DNA from: Rutidosis leptorrhynchoides
Taxonomy: Eukaryota > Streptophyta > Magnoliopsida > Asterales > Asteraceae
Reading direction: 5' to 3'
NCBI RefSeq assembly: GCF_046630445.1
Contig: NC_092340.1
Location: 359,642,001 to 359,706,000, forward strand
Length of the DNA stretch: 64,000 bases
Shown here: piece after piece, positions 44,897-56,524 of the stretch
Layout of the letters: the number at the start of each line of letters is the position of its first letter
Position numbering within the stretch: position 1 is the stretch's first letter
Made by a program: the position numbers and the translations under genes
Notes under the pieces: model-generated
Database searches by the model: none
Seen by the model: only the letters and a program-made list of their open reading frames with translations
What the model was told of the DNA's origin: nothing

Positions 44897-46152
44897 GCAA
44901 ATCCAAACGTGCAAAGGCTGGCTCCAAGCAAACCACAGGGGAGATTGCACCAGTCTCAACTGCTGCTCCTGCAAAGGATGTGGCTATGGAACCTGGTGCG
45001 TTTCTAGACCAAACAGCAGAAAATTCTAACTTAATTGAAACCATTTTAACTGCTGACTTGAAAAATGAAAGTGGAGTTAAAGGTATAACCTTGGCTCCCA
45101 AGCGGAATGGTTTTAAAACTAGTGTTAAGAAGAGTAGCAACTCATACTCTTCTAACCAGACACTTCCACATTTTTCTAAATTGAACTTAATGCTATATCC
45201 TCTGCTGACAGTACAACCAGCAGAGCACATAACTGACCCCCAAAGCAGATTTGAGCTGGGTCCTCATTGTGTTGAACCAGCTCAGGATTTTGCACAGCCA
45301 ATATGTTACTTGGATCATGATAAGAGTCTCACTTCTACATCATTACCAGCCAGAACTCTTACACTATCTGGGTCAACATGTGTTGCTAATGAGTCAGCAG
45401 AGTCACAGCTGCACTTACAGACACCTAACTCTGTCTCACTCAAAGGGCTGACTAAACCATCAGTCTGTCCCCAGAGACCAACAACAGATGCAATTGTTGA
45501 GTCAAATTTATTTGGTTCTACAGCTGTTAACATAAAATGTTCTTTTGTTTCAGTTCTTAGCAGGGTAGATGAACAGGCAGAGGGGGAGCAAGAAAAGGAT
45601 GTTAATGTCTCTACTGATGAGCTCTCTGCTTCTGCTACTGGTGTTGGTGCTACTAATTTGCCTACTGTTGGTGCAGATACTAGTACTGTTGTCTCTACTG
45701 CTGCTGGCTCTACTGGAGACAATGTGGTTGCTGGTTCCACTGATCTTACTATTAATGAGGAGGTAGCTACTGCGGATATATCTGCTACTCCTCCTACTGT
45801 CTCTGGTATTGCTGCTTCAACAACTGATTCTGTAGTGGTTGAGGAGATGATAATGGAACCTCCTCCTGCACTTGAAAAGGTCATTGGTAATATTGTTAAG
45901 GAGGTTCTTGATATTGATGACACTGGTTCTATTAGTATTCCGGGTGTTTCTGATCTTCAATCGAGACAATTTATTGCTGTGGATCCCGCTGGTAATCTAC
46001 AGGTTTCTGATTCAACACCGGATACTTTCTTTAGAGATGCTGCAGATGATGCTTCTTCACCTACTGCACAGTCACCTACTACTGCTACTGGTTCTACGGA
46101 ACCCATTATGGATGCTGGTACATATGCTACTGCAGGCTACTACTTCTGCTGA
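44897..46152 (+). CDS. Accessory protein of element C, second segment
   Basis: 418 codons in one frame to TGA 46150-46152. It begins with a basic stretch (KSKRAKAGSK) and continues as a low-complexity Ser/Thr/Val/Ala/Asp-rich chain with no recognised domain. An ATG at 44872 opens the same frame if the intron is not used. A frameshift near 46140 seems to separate it from the next segment, since the following frame reads on for another 350 codons. Confidence 0.5.
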
Positions 46153-46159
46153 GTAGCAG

Positions 46160-47191
46160 CTATATATGTGCCAGGTACCAGATCCTGATGAAGTTGTACC
46201 TAACTTCATCTATAGGGGAGCATCCATTACTCCCAGAGTTGCTTTGCTGGTGGATCAGTTGACTATTGATCCCCAAAGTGCTCTGGTGTCAGCCAGTAAA
46301 CTACCTAGGGAAGAGCTGACTGAAATGCTGTCTCAGCTTGACTGACCAGCAAGAGAAGAGGTATATAAGAGGCTGGCTACTTTAGAACAGATCAATGAGC
46401 AGCCATACTATCACTATTTTGGCATGGCTCCAGCTGCTTCTCCATGGCCTGGTACATGGAGGCCTCTCAAGTTCATCAGAGATCCCACTACTGGTAAATT
46501 TATCATGCAACAACTTCCTGATTCGCCAGTACCTTCTGATTCATCAGCTTCTTCCTCATCATCTTCTTCATCTGATGGTGATGCTGATAAAGGTACTGGT
46601 AAGGAAGAGCCGGTCATTCATGATAATGTGACTGGCTCCAAAGATAAACCAGTGGATCTCACTGATGATGTTGATAATGATGCTGACAAGGATACCAGTG
46701 GTTCTAAACCTTCGGGTGAAGGTAAAAATGATGGTGATCATGGTGACGAGTCAGACTCTGACCTTCCACCTCCATCACCCCACGGAGGTACTCCTGTATT
46801 AGCTGCTAGTGATCGCCCCTCCACCAGCTATACTAAGTTTAATGCTGATGAGGTGGCTGCCATCTCCACTTTGGCTGTCTATAAGAAATTAGCTGAAGTC
46901 ACACTGGATCTACAAAACACCATTCGTTCTGTTACTATTGATAGAGTGTCTGAAGCAGTACGCACAGTTGGGGAGGTTACCACTTCTTCTATTGAGAACA
47001 AGCTCAAACAAGTGTGTACCTTTGTAGATCTTGCGGTGGAAGCCATTGTCAAACAACATGAAGAGGAGGAGAATTTAAAGAAGCGAATCATCTCTCATAA
47101 TGAGTATACTGAGGATATTGCCCGTCTTCAAGCTGATGTGGATGCTGCTAATCGCAAAATTCTTTCCTTAATGAAGAAAATAGGGTGTTAG
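46160..47191 (+). pseudogene. Accessory protein of element C, third segment
   Basis: From about 46166 a different frame reads VPDPDEVVPNFIYRG, has one TGA at about 46342-46344 and continues through the segment 46424-47191 to TAG 47189-47191. It contains GMAPAASPWPGTW near 46420-46460, a Ser-run, then an Asp-rich stretch and a helical C-terminus. No catalytic motif. The next segment overlaps it by seven bases in another frame, consistent with a one-base indel. Confidence 0.55.
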
Positions 47192-47994
47192 AAGAGATAT
47201 TGGATTCGCAGGAACAGCAAATGGCTACTATGATTCCTGCCTCAGCTTATGTTCAAATGATGGAGGTAATGCAATGCATGGCTGATCTTCAAGATGGTGT
47301 TAGGGCTGATGTCCAAAATATGGCCATGGGTGTTGCTAGAAATGAAGTTCGAACTTCCAATCTCTGCCTAAGACAATATGGCATAGATCCTGGTGCCCAT
47401 CTTTCTCCTGCTGATGCTAACTGGAACAATTTTGCTTTCTCTGTTCCTCAATCAAATAGTGACCTTGATGCACAGGTCTCCCCTGGTCACCCTTCTGCCC
47501 CTACTGATGACAAAAAGGGGGAGAAGAAGTCTAGGAAAAAGTCCAAAAAGAGAAAACAATCTGAGGGGGAGCATGAGCATGAAAAGGCTCCTAAACAGCA
47601 GAGGAGAGATGGTGATGATGGTGGTGATGGTACTGGCACTAAGCCTAGCAACGCTCATACTGAAGCTGTTGTACAGGCAGCTGGTGAATCTCAACCCAGT
47701 GTGTCTGCCACATCAGTGTATGATATTGCTTCTGGCAGTAAGCCCAGTGACATTTCTGAATTGGCTGTTGCTGAATCTTTTGTTGTCTCTCAAACCATTG
47801 AATGTAAATTGAAAAGAAAAATGGAGAGACATCAGAAGAGACAGCAGGAATTAGATGCTGCTTTCAACGCTAAGTTTGGGGCCTATGCTGCTCTAAAAAG
47901 ACTTAAAATGGAGCGTAGACGAACCCTCACTCCTGATAAGCATGAAATTTATGATGATCTAATCAGCATTGAAGAATATAAAGGGCTACCCTGA
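47185..47994 (+). pseudogene. Accessory protein of element C, fourth segment
   Basis: 269 codons. It has a helical N-terminal third (EEILDSQEQQ, then Met-rich), a strongly basic cluster KKSRKKSKKRKQ near 47520-47560 that could act as a nuclear signal, and a helical Lys/Arg-rich end. It ends at TGA 47992-47994 at another frame break. Confidence 0.5.
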
Positions 47995-48002
47995 AAAGAA
48001 AT

Positions 48003-49433
48003 GCTAAGTTCATGATCAAGTAGGATAAAAAGAAAGCCAAGCTGTATGCTGAGCGAGCAGATAGAATAAAGAAGATGACTCTTGAAGAGATGAAAGATTA
48101 TTTAGCTTCTACTGAGTCAGGAGGAGTTAGAGCTGATGTATTTATGAAATGGCTAGATGCAATATTAGAAAACAGCTTATCTTCTCGACCAGTATCGTCT
48201 ACTCAGCCAGCTACACAACAACAGCCAGCAGATGTTGATGTTCAGGGGGAGCATCTTGCTATTGTTCCCTATCTGCCACCACAAGAACCAGTATCAACAC
48301 AAGAACCATCAGCTAAATCCAAGCCAATTGACAAATAAAGGGTGAAATCTGCTCCTTAGGACAACCAGCCCTTAAGGAAAGGACCCCTATTTGAGGCAGC
48401 TGATGAAGATACTGTGGCAGTTGTACCAACTGATACTAATCAGTCAACTGGTACTGAAGACACAGTAAGGAGTGCTGTGAATGAAGACCCATCCAGTAGT
48501 GTGCTGCTGGGTGAAACAAGTGTTGAAGACCCAGCAAAGGTGGATGTGCTGGGTGCTAATCAAGATGATGATACGGTTAATCCTGCTGACTTTACAGTCT
48601 GGGGTAGTGGAGATCACTTATTTGTTCAATCACCTATCTCTCCCCGGACCCTCACTTATTTTAACAGAACATAGGATAATCGTGTTAATCAGTTTCCAGT
48701 GAGTTCATCTGGCATAGATGAATCAATCATGTATCCTCCATCTTCCCCAAAACGTCATGGTAAACACAGAACTTGGGAAGATGATTCAGTTGCCCGTAGT
48801 GAGCCAGACCTATTTAGAATTAATCCAGATGAAAGAGATGCTTACATGCTAGAGATCACTGTACCAGAATTGCTTGAGCAAAGACAAGCAGCTATTAATG
48901 AAAGGATACACCAAGTTAGATTGTTGCATCATCCTCTTGATCAGCTACTCTACATCACTGTCTTGACTTATGGCATTGAAATTGGTGTATACTTAAATAA
49001 CAGTGGTCAAAGGCTCTCTACTGATGAGGATAAAGCTCAATTTCAAGAGGCTCGCCAGCTGGTTATGGGTCTAAGGGAGTATCGTGCTGCCCTTAGAACT
49101 GAACAGGGTAGAAAGATGATTGAAACAGCAAAGTCCCTAAAAATTACTGCCGATGATTATCTGTTGGGCTTAGAAACTGAAATGCAAAGAAGAGAGGCTG
49201 CTGATGCTGAACTCGCTGAGAGGGTAAGGCTTCAAGAAATAGAAGACAAATTGGCTGCTGATAGAAAGCTAGAGGCTGAGCCCCTCAAATTAGCTAAAGC
49301 CATTGTCAAGGAACAGGATAAGGCCCTTGATGAACTAGAAGCTGCTGAGAAAGCACCTGCTATTGCTCCTATAGAAACTGCCCGAACCATAGAACTATCT
49401 GATCATTATTATAGGAGTAGGTATGTGATGTGA
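48003..49433 (+). pseudogene. Accessory protein of element C, C-terminal segment
   Basis: One frame with stops near 48021 (TAG), at 48336 (TAA), about 48357 (TAG) and 48672 (TAG), ending at TGA 49431-49433. The first half is Ser/Thr/Gln/Pro-rich; 48699-49433 (244 codons without stop) starts with PPSSPKRHGKHRTWE, has a compact helical middle and a long charged coiled-coil-like end (ERVRLQEIEDKLAADRKLE). No known domain. Element C is cut off about 20 bases later by the Athila LTR, so its true 3' end is not seen. Confidence 0.55.
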
Positions 49434-49454
49434 TGAACAGAAGATCAAATCCCA

Positions 49455-49817
49455 GTGATAGTGATCCAAATGAACATATATTTAGGCACAATATCCTTCC
49501 AATATGTAAAGCTTTTAGTTGCAATTGTTCTATTTTTATGTAATATTCGTTTAAATAAATAAGTGCGAAGACAAAAGAAGAAAACGACGATTTAAAGAGG
49601 CAAATGACCAAAAAGCTCAAATGAACAAGATATAATTCAAGTGGTTCCATTTATTAATGAGAAACGTCTAAAATTTACAAGAGTACAAGCTGCGGAACGC
49701 AAAGTACAAGATATCTAAGCATACGAAAAGACGTTCGAAAATCCGGAACTGAGACAAGAACCGAGCATCAACGCGCGAGTCAACGGAGCTAAAATTACAA
49801 GTCAACTATGCACAAGA

Positions 49818-49897
<80 letters not shown>

Positions 49898-51183
49898 TAT
49901 ATTATATATTAAATAAACTCAGCAGCCCACGTTTGAATTGCAAAATATCTGAGTACAGCCTGGCCATGCAAGTGCATGAGAAATGCACTAAAATCCCATG
50001 CACTTGCATGAGCCCATGCGAGTGCATGGGAAATACACTGAAATCTCATGCGAGTGCATGGGCTTCAGGATCACAAATTCTTCTATAAATTGGCCAGTTT
50101 TCTGCGAGTTGTTTACACCTTTTCCAACCTCAATCTCTCTATATGTATTTATATTTATATTTATAATTATAATTAAGTTTAATTTAAGATTAATAATAAT
50201 AATTGGGTTATTGTAATGAATGTTTTACGGGTTTTAAAGTCAAAACTCTGTCCGGGTAACGCTACGCGATAAATAATCACTGTAAACTATGTTCTTCCTT
50301 TTTAAATTAATGTCTCATAACTAAGTTATTATTATGCTTATTTGAGCCGAATTAATCGTGATGTTAGACTAAATATTAAAGACGGGGTTATTGGATTTTG
50401 TACCATAATTTGGGTTTGAACAAAAGACCGACACTTGTGGACATTGGACTATGACTATTAATAGATAGGGGGTATTGTCTAATTGAGCGACAACTCATTG
50501 GAACCTGTCAAACCTATTTTCAAATTAGTTAATCTAATAATTATTAAAATGATTATGTATGTCCTATTTAGTGACATTTATACGACATCTTTTACGATCA
50601 TTTAATTAATTATTTGGGTTGGGTAATTGATTATTCATTCTGATCAAGTGGGTAAATTAATATTCATATCTTATTAAAACAGGGGTGGATTACATACAAG
50701 GATAATTGGTGTAATTGTTAACAAAGTATTAAAACCTTGGATTACACGCAGTCGATAACCTGGAGTAATCATTAAACAAAGTATTAAAACCTTGTTACAG
50801 TTCGAATCCCTAATTAGTTGGAATATTTGACTTCGGGAATAAGGTTAATTTTACGAGCATTTCATAATTATGACCGATGGACTATTATGGACAAAAACCA
50901 GATAGGTATCAAATAAACCAGGACAAAGGACAATTAACCCGGGTAACAATTAATTAAAATCAAAACGTCAAACATCATGATTACGGAAGTTTAAATAAGC
51001 ATAATACTTTTATTTCATATTTCATCGTACCTTTATTTACTGCCATTTTAATTACTGCAATTTACTTTATCGCAATTTAAATTCTGACATTTATATTATC
51101 GTCATTTATCTTTACGCTTTATTTAAAATCGACAAACCGGTCATTAAACGATAAAACCCCCCTTTTATAATAATAATAATACC

Positions 51184-51244
<61 letters not shown>

Positions 51245-51477
51245 AATATAGTTAATAAAAATATAGCGTTAAACTTAGCCAGCTCCCTGTGGAACGAACC
51301 GAGCTTACTAAAAACTACACTACTCTACGGTTAGGTACACTGCCTATAAGTGTTGTAGCAAGGTTTAGGTATATCCATTCAATAAATAAATAAATAACTT
51401 GTGTAAAATTGTAACGTATTTAATAGTATTTCGTAATAAAATATAATAGTATTTCGTACTACACCTCGCACACATCA
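49455..51477 (+). repeat. LTR of element D (2023 bp)
   Basis: Starts TGATAGTGATCC, ends ACACATCA. Carries four copies of a 14-base palindromic word (CATGCRAGTGCATG type) at 49965-49978, 49997-50010, 50015-50028 and 50047-50060, 25-120 bases before a TATA box TATAAAT (50084). Also (TA)n at 49821-49888 and 51186-51240, and the pair ACAAAGTATTAAAACCTTG at 50721 and 50776. The last 250 bases are much more like the LTR of E than the first 600. Confidence 0.85.
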
Positions 51478-51483
51478 AGTTTT

Positions 51484-51501
51484 TGGCGCCGCTGCCGTGG
51501 A
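51484..51501 (+). other. Primer-binding site of element D (tRNA-Asp type)
   Basis: TGGCGCCGCTGCCGTGGA; the TGGCGCCGTTGCC type pairs with tRNA-Asp and is usual for Athila elements. One or two mismatches. Confidence 0.75.
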
Positions 51502-51729
51502 ATTGATGAAACGCTATATTTTTATATTTGTAAAAATATAATTGATATACAAAAAGAAAAAAAATATAAAACATTAAAAAGAAAAAAATATATATATATT
51601 TTTAAGAGTTTGTTTAAAATATATAACATTATAAAGTATTTCTATTTTTATATTTAGTTTTAAAATATAAGTTTATTTTAATAAATATTTTCTTTATATA
51701 TTTTTGTGAATTTTAAAATCAGAAAAACA

Positions 51730-51822
<93 letters not shown>

Positions 51823-52795
51823 TTGGGCCGAGTCTGTTATAAGCCCAAAAAATTTCTGGATTTCCTGCTCATGCGATCACATGAGAAGGATGCTCTAAAA
51901 CCATGCGGTCGCATGGAGTGACCTGACAGACCTGATCCTTAAATGCATTTAATACGGTAGGGTTTTATTAATTATTATTATTATTATTAGGGGTTTAATT
52001 AATTAATATATATTTATATCTAGTATTATTATTATTTGTAATATTAAGTGTAATTATTATTATTATTTATATAGATTAATATTTTTATAAAATAATAATA
52101 TAAAAATAATATTTTTATATAAAACTTTATTAATTGTATATTTTAAACATTAAATTCGTAATTTGTATATTTATCGTTCGTAATTAGTTTTAAACTTAGT
52201 TTTTACCGTAGTAATTTTATATTTTTAGATTTGTAGGCTTTGCCGTAAAATTCCTTAAGTGTTTTTTCTTTAGATTAAGATTTAGGTGCTTTAGAATTTT
52301 ACGACGTCGCTTATCGCTTTAGTTTTAAATAGATTTTAGTGCCTAATTAAGTTATTGCCGTTTTGGATATAGAATTCCTTTAAGCTTTAATACTTTCTAG
52401 ACGCAACTTTTAATTTTTAGGTTTTAGACTTTTAAGTTTCGACGTTTTTCTTTCTTATTTTTATTTTTCGACCTTTTATTTTTCAACGTTTTACGACGCA
52501 CTCTTTTTCTTTTTTATTTCTCGACGCTCTAGTTTTTAGGACATAGAATTTTCTTTATCTTCTTTAAACTTCGACGAAAAATTATTTTAAGCAGTTAAAT
52601 TGATAGACATCCAAAATTTTCTGGTTCGTAGTAATAGTTGGATTTGTTAGTGGCTAGTTGTGGGCTTCCGATTTAAAGGGTCCTGGCTACCTGCTGCATC
52701 TATTGGCTATTCGAAACGTGGGAAAATCAGAAAAGTCTATTAATTTGATAGCTTATATAATTTTTATCTTTTATAACTTAAAGGACATTCAGTGA
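51502..52795 (+). other. Untranslated leader of element D
   Basis: AT-rich, with (TA)n at 51735-51816. Two palindromic words of the same type as in its LTR occur at 51870-51883 and 51901-51916 (CCATGCGGTCGCATGG). No gene. The end (from 52225) is similar to the leader end of E (TAGGCTTTGCCGT...). Confidence 0.6.
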
Positions 52796-54476
52796 ATGCA
52801 CCGTGCAAAACGTTCACCACCTTTCATACGTTCACCACCTGTAACTCGATCAAGACATCTAGCCAACATTGTCGTCGTTGATTTTTCTTTAGAATCGTCA
52901 TCTAGTCGACCAAGTACTCCAATTCAAATTTCCGATAATCCATTTTTTGAACCCGATTTCACTATCGAGAACCCGGAGGATATTCAAGGACAATTCCAAG
53001 ATCCTGAACCACTAATTATTCCTTCTGAACCACAAACTGTTAAATCAGAATCCTCTAGTGATTCGTATTCAAAAAATTCAATTATGGAAGTAACTGAACC
53101 TCTAAGTATGGAAGATCGAATGAGAGCCACACGCACGGGCCAAGGACACGCCATTATTAAGCCAGACATTAATGTGCCAGATTATGAAATCAAAGGATAA
53201 ATCCTACACATGGTAACTAATCAATGCCAATTTAGTGGTGAGCCGAAGGAAGATCCAAACGAACATCTTCGAACTTTTAATAGGATCTGTACTCTATTCA
53301 AAATAAGAGAAGTTGAGGATGAACAGATCTATCTCATGTTATTTCCCCGGACTTTAAAGAGAGAAGCCAAAGATTGGTTAGAATCATTACCTGAAGGGGC
53401 GATTGACACATGGGATGTTTTAGTTGAGAAATTTCTTAAAAGATTCTTTCCGGCATCTAAAGCTGTGAGACTTCAAGGAGAAATTATTACGTTCACGCAA
53501 AAGCCAAATGAAACTCTATATGAGGCGTAGATAAGATTTGGAAAGTTGTTGAGACGATGTCCTCAACATGGTTTAGACACTTATCAAATAGTACAAATAT
53601 TCTACCAAGGATGCGATATTACTACACGAAAAGACATCGACATAGCAGCTGGTGGTTCTATTATGAAGAAAATCGCAACTGAAGCTTACAAAATTATTGA
53701 TAACACTGCTTCCCACTCACATGAGTGGCATTAAGAAAAACTCATCGTTAGATCATCTAAAGCGGCTAGAGCCGATTCTAGCCATGACTTTGATTCCGTT
53801 TCCGCAAAAATAGATGCTTTCGAGAGACAAATGGAAAAGATGACTAAAGATATTCACGCAATACGAATCAGTTGTGAGCAATGCGGTGGACCACACTTAA
53901 CAAAAGATTGTCATATCGAGCAAACGATGGAACAACGTGAGAATGTTTCCTACATGAACCAAAGTCCGGGAAATAATTATCAAAATAATTATCAACCGCC
54001 AAGGCCAAACTTCAATCGAAATCAAAACATTCTTTACTATCCAAATGGACCCAACAATAACTCGTACAACCAACAAGGTCTGAATAACCAACCAACTCAA
54101 AACAACACTCTCAATCAACAAAGACCTAGCTTGTATAAACCACCACAACAAACCGAAGAGAAAAAGCCAAATCTGGAAGAAATGATGGCAAAGCTAATGG
54201 AATCTCAAACACAATTTATTACATCTCAAACCCAAACGAATGAGAGGTTTGATCAGTCATTAAGAACTCAACAAGCTTCCATTCTGAATCTAGAAAAACA
54301 CGTAGGTACTCTTGCTAGCATGATGAGTGAAAGGGAACAAGGAAAGCTACCGAGTAATACTGAAGTAAATCCTCGGAATGAGAATGTTAATATGGTGTCA
54401 ACAAATTCTGAAAAACCAGCATCAGAAGATGGGAAGGTTTTTAATGTGAGTAACAATGAAGAAGTTACAACACCAC
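52796..54476 (+). pseudogene. Gag of element D, three stops, fused to a post-integrase piece
   Basis: Athila-type Gag. The frame starts at ATG 52796 (MHRAKRSPP) and remains the same throughout, with TAA 53198, TAG 53528 and TAA 53732. At the equivalent codons element E has CAA, TGG and CAA, so each stop is one C-to-T or G-to-A change. The zinc knuckle CEQCGGPHLTKDC is near 53875, followed by an Asn/Gln/Pro-rich region. After about 54370 the chain is similar to the region downstream of integrase in E, then the frame enters the next LTR. Confidence 0.85.
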
Positions 54477-54865
54477 TGATAATGCTAAAAACGAACATAT
54501 ATTTCATAGCATTATTCCCCAAGAAAGACAAGCTTTTAGTTGCAATTGTTCTATTTACAAGTGATATTCGTTTAAATATTAAAAGGTGAAGACAAAAGAC
54601 AGATTCGACGAATTGAAGACGCAAACGACCAAAAAGCTCAAAAGTACAAAATACAATCAAAGTGGTTCCAATTATTGATAAGAAACGTCTCAAAATTACA
54701 AGAGTACAAGATTCAAAACGCAAAGTATAAGATATTAAATTGTACGCAAGGACGTTCGAAAATCCGGAACCGGGACCAGAGTCAACTCTCAACGCTCGAC
54801 GCAATGGACTAAAAATTACAAGTTAACTATGTATATAAATATAATATAATATATAATTAATTATA

Positions 54866-54908
<43 letters not shown>

Positions 54909-56498
54909 TTATAAAATAAATCGTCGGCAAACAAAGAGCCAAAGGTGGGTGAGCTGTAAAAACAAACTCCGTGACTCGCGGAGTTTGAAGAAGGAAAGGG
55001 CCGCAAGTCGCGGAGCCCCAAAAACTGAAACTCCCTATAAAAGCAAATGAATTCTGATCATTTTAGAAACATAATATATATCCATCCATCTACCTATACG
55101 TAATATTTATATTTATAATTTATATTTTAATTTAAATTTTAATTTTAATTCTAATAATAAGGGTATGTTAGCGAATATTGTAAGGGTGTAAGTCGAAATT
55201 CTCTCCGTGTAACGCTACGCTATTTTTAATCATTGTAAGTTATGTTCAACCTTTTTACATTAATGTCTCGTAGCTAAGTTATTATTATGCTTATTTAATC
55301 CGAAGTAATCATGATGTTGGGCTAATTACTAAAATTGGGTAATTGGGCCTTGTACCATAATTGGGGTTTGGATAAAAGAACGACACTTGTGGAAATTAGA
55401 CTATGGGCTATTAATGGGTTTTATATTAACTAAACAATACCTTGTTAATTTAATATACAAACTTATAATTCGACGTATTTATATATAACCACATACGCTT
55501 GACTGGGTACGGTGGGTGGGATATCTATAAATACCAATAATTATTCATTTTACCGGACACGGAACTGGATTAATAGTTAATAGACTTGTTGAAACAGGGG
55601 TGAATTACATTCAAGGGTAATTGGTGTAATTGTTAACAAAGTAGTAAAACCTTGGTTTACACGCAGTCGATAACCTGGTGTATTCATTAAACAAAGTATT
55701 AAAACCTTGTTACAATTCGAATCCCCAATTAGTTGGAATATTTGACTTCGTGAATAAGAATAATTTGACGAAGGCTTTCGCTCTTTATATTTATGACTGA
55801 TGGACTATTATGGACAAATCCGTATGGACATATTAAATAATCCAGGACAAAGAACAATTAACCCATGGGCATAAAACTAAAATCAACACGTCAAACATCA
55901 TGATTACGGAAGTTTAAATAAGCATAATTCTTTTATTTAATATTTAATTTCCTTTATTTTATATTTAATTGCACTTCTAATTATCGCATTTTTATTTATT
56001 GTTATTGTATTTAATTGCACTTTTAATTATCGTACTTTTTAATTATCGCAAGTTTATTTTATCGCACTTTTATTATTCGCAATTTCATTATCGTTATTTA
56101 CTTTACGCTTTAAATTAAGTCTTTTATTTATTTAATATTTTACATTTTGTTTTAACTGCAACTAAAGTTTTTTTTAAAATCGACAAACCGGTCATTAAAC
56201 GGTAAAAACCCCCCTTTATAATAATAATATTACATATATATATATATATATTTGTATTTTTATAAAAGTAAACTAATATAGCGTTAAGCTTTTTTAAAGA
56301 TTTTCCCTGTGGAACGAAACGGACTTACTAAAAACTACACTACTGTACGATTAGGTACACTGCCTATAAGTGTTGTAGCAAGGTTTAAGTATATCCATTC
56401 AATAAATAAATAAATATCTTGTGTAAAATTGTATCGTATTTAATAGTATTTCCTTGTAAAATATAAAGCTATTTTATATACACCTCGCATAACTATCA
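54477..56498 (+). repeat. LTR of element E (2022 bp)
   Basis: Starts TGATAATGC, ends AACTATCA. Two GC-rich palindromic words CTCCGTGACTCGCGGAG (54967-54983) and CCGCAAGTCGCGGAG (55001-55015) lie just before a TATA box TATAAAA (55036). The pair ACAAAGTADTAAAACCTTG occurs at 55636 and 55691, as in the LTR of D. First part only distantly similar to that LTR, last part close. Confidence 0.85.
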
Positions 56499-56506
56499 AG
56501 TATTTT

Positions 56507-56524
56507 TGGCGCCGCTGCCGGGGA
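56507..56524 (+). other. Primer-binding site of element E (tRNA-Asp type)
   Basis: TGGCGCCGCTGCCGGGGA, eight bases after the LTR end. Confidence 0.85.

Larger units (their letters stand above)
36126..49454 (+). mobile_element. Element C: Sirevirus-like Ty1/copia with a giant accessory region (3' end not in window)
   Basis: LTR (36126-37073), tRNA-Met primer-binding site, a long gag, a copia pol and about 5.7 kb of further coding sequence. Length without its 3' LTR is already 13.3 kb, more than twice an ordinary copia element. An extended gag with extra zinc knuckle and a downstream coding region after pol fit the Sirevirus lineage. It is inserted in the 3' LTR of B and is itself interrupted by Athila sequence from 49455. 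The 3' LTR and polypurine tract are presumably right of the window. Confidence 0.85.
49455..54476 (+). mobile_element. Element D: Athila-like Ty3/gypsy, pol deleted
   Basis: LTR (49455-51477), tRNA-Asp type primer-binding site, a 1.3-kb leader and gag. Near 54370 the sequence leaves the gag-pol order and resembles the region after integrase of element E (compare 54388-54470 with 63613-63690), so protease to integrase are deleted. The LTR that follows (54477) belongs, by sequence, to a different subfamily and has its own primer-binding site and gag; therefore D lacks a matching 3' LTR here. Confidence 0.75.

Noticed and set aside
45315-45923. 202-codon minus-strand frame in the accessory region of element C
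   Set aside because: Antisense shadow of a Ser/Thr/Val/Asp-rich sense frame; low-complexity codon use opens both strands.
43713-49433. Envelope-like glycoprotein gene
   Set aside because: No signal peptide, no transmembrane segment and no furin-like site were seen; it is called accessory instead.
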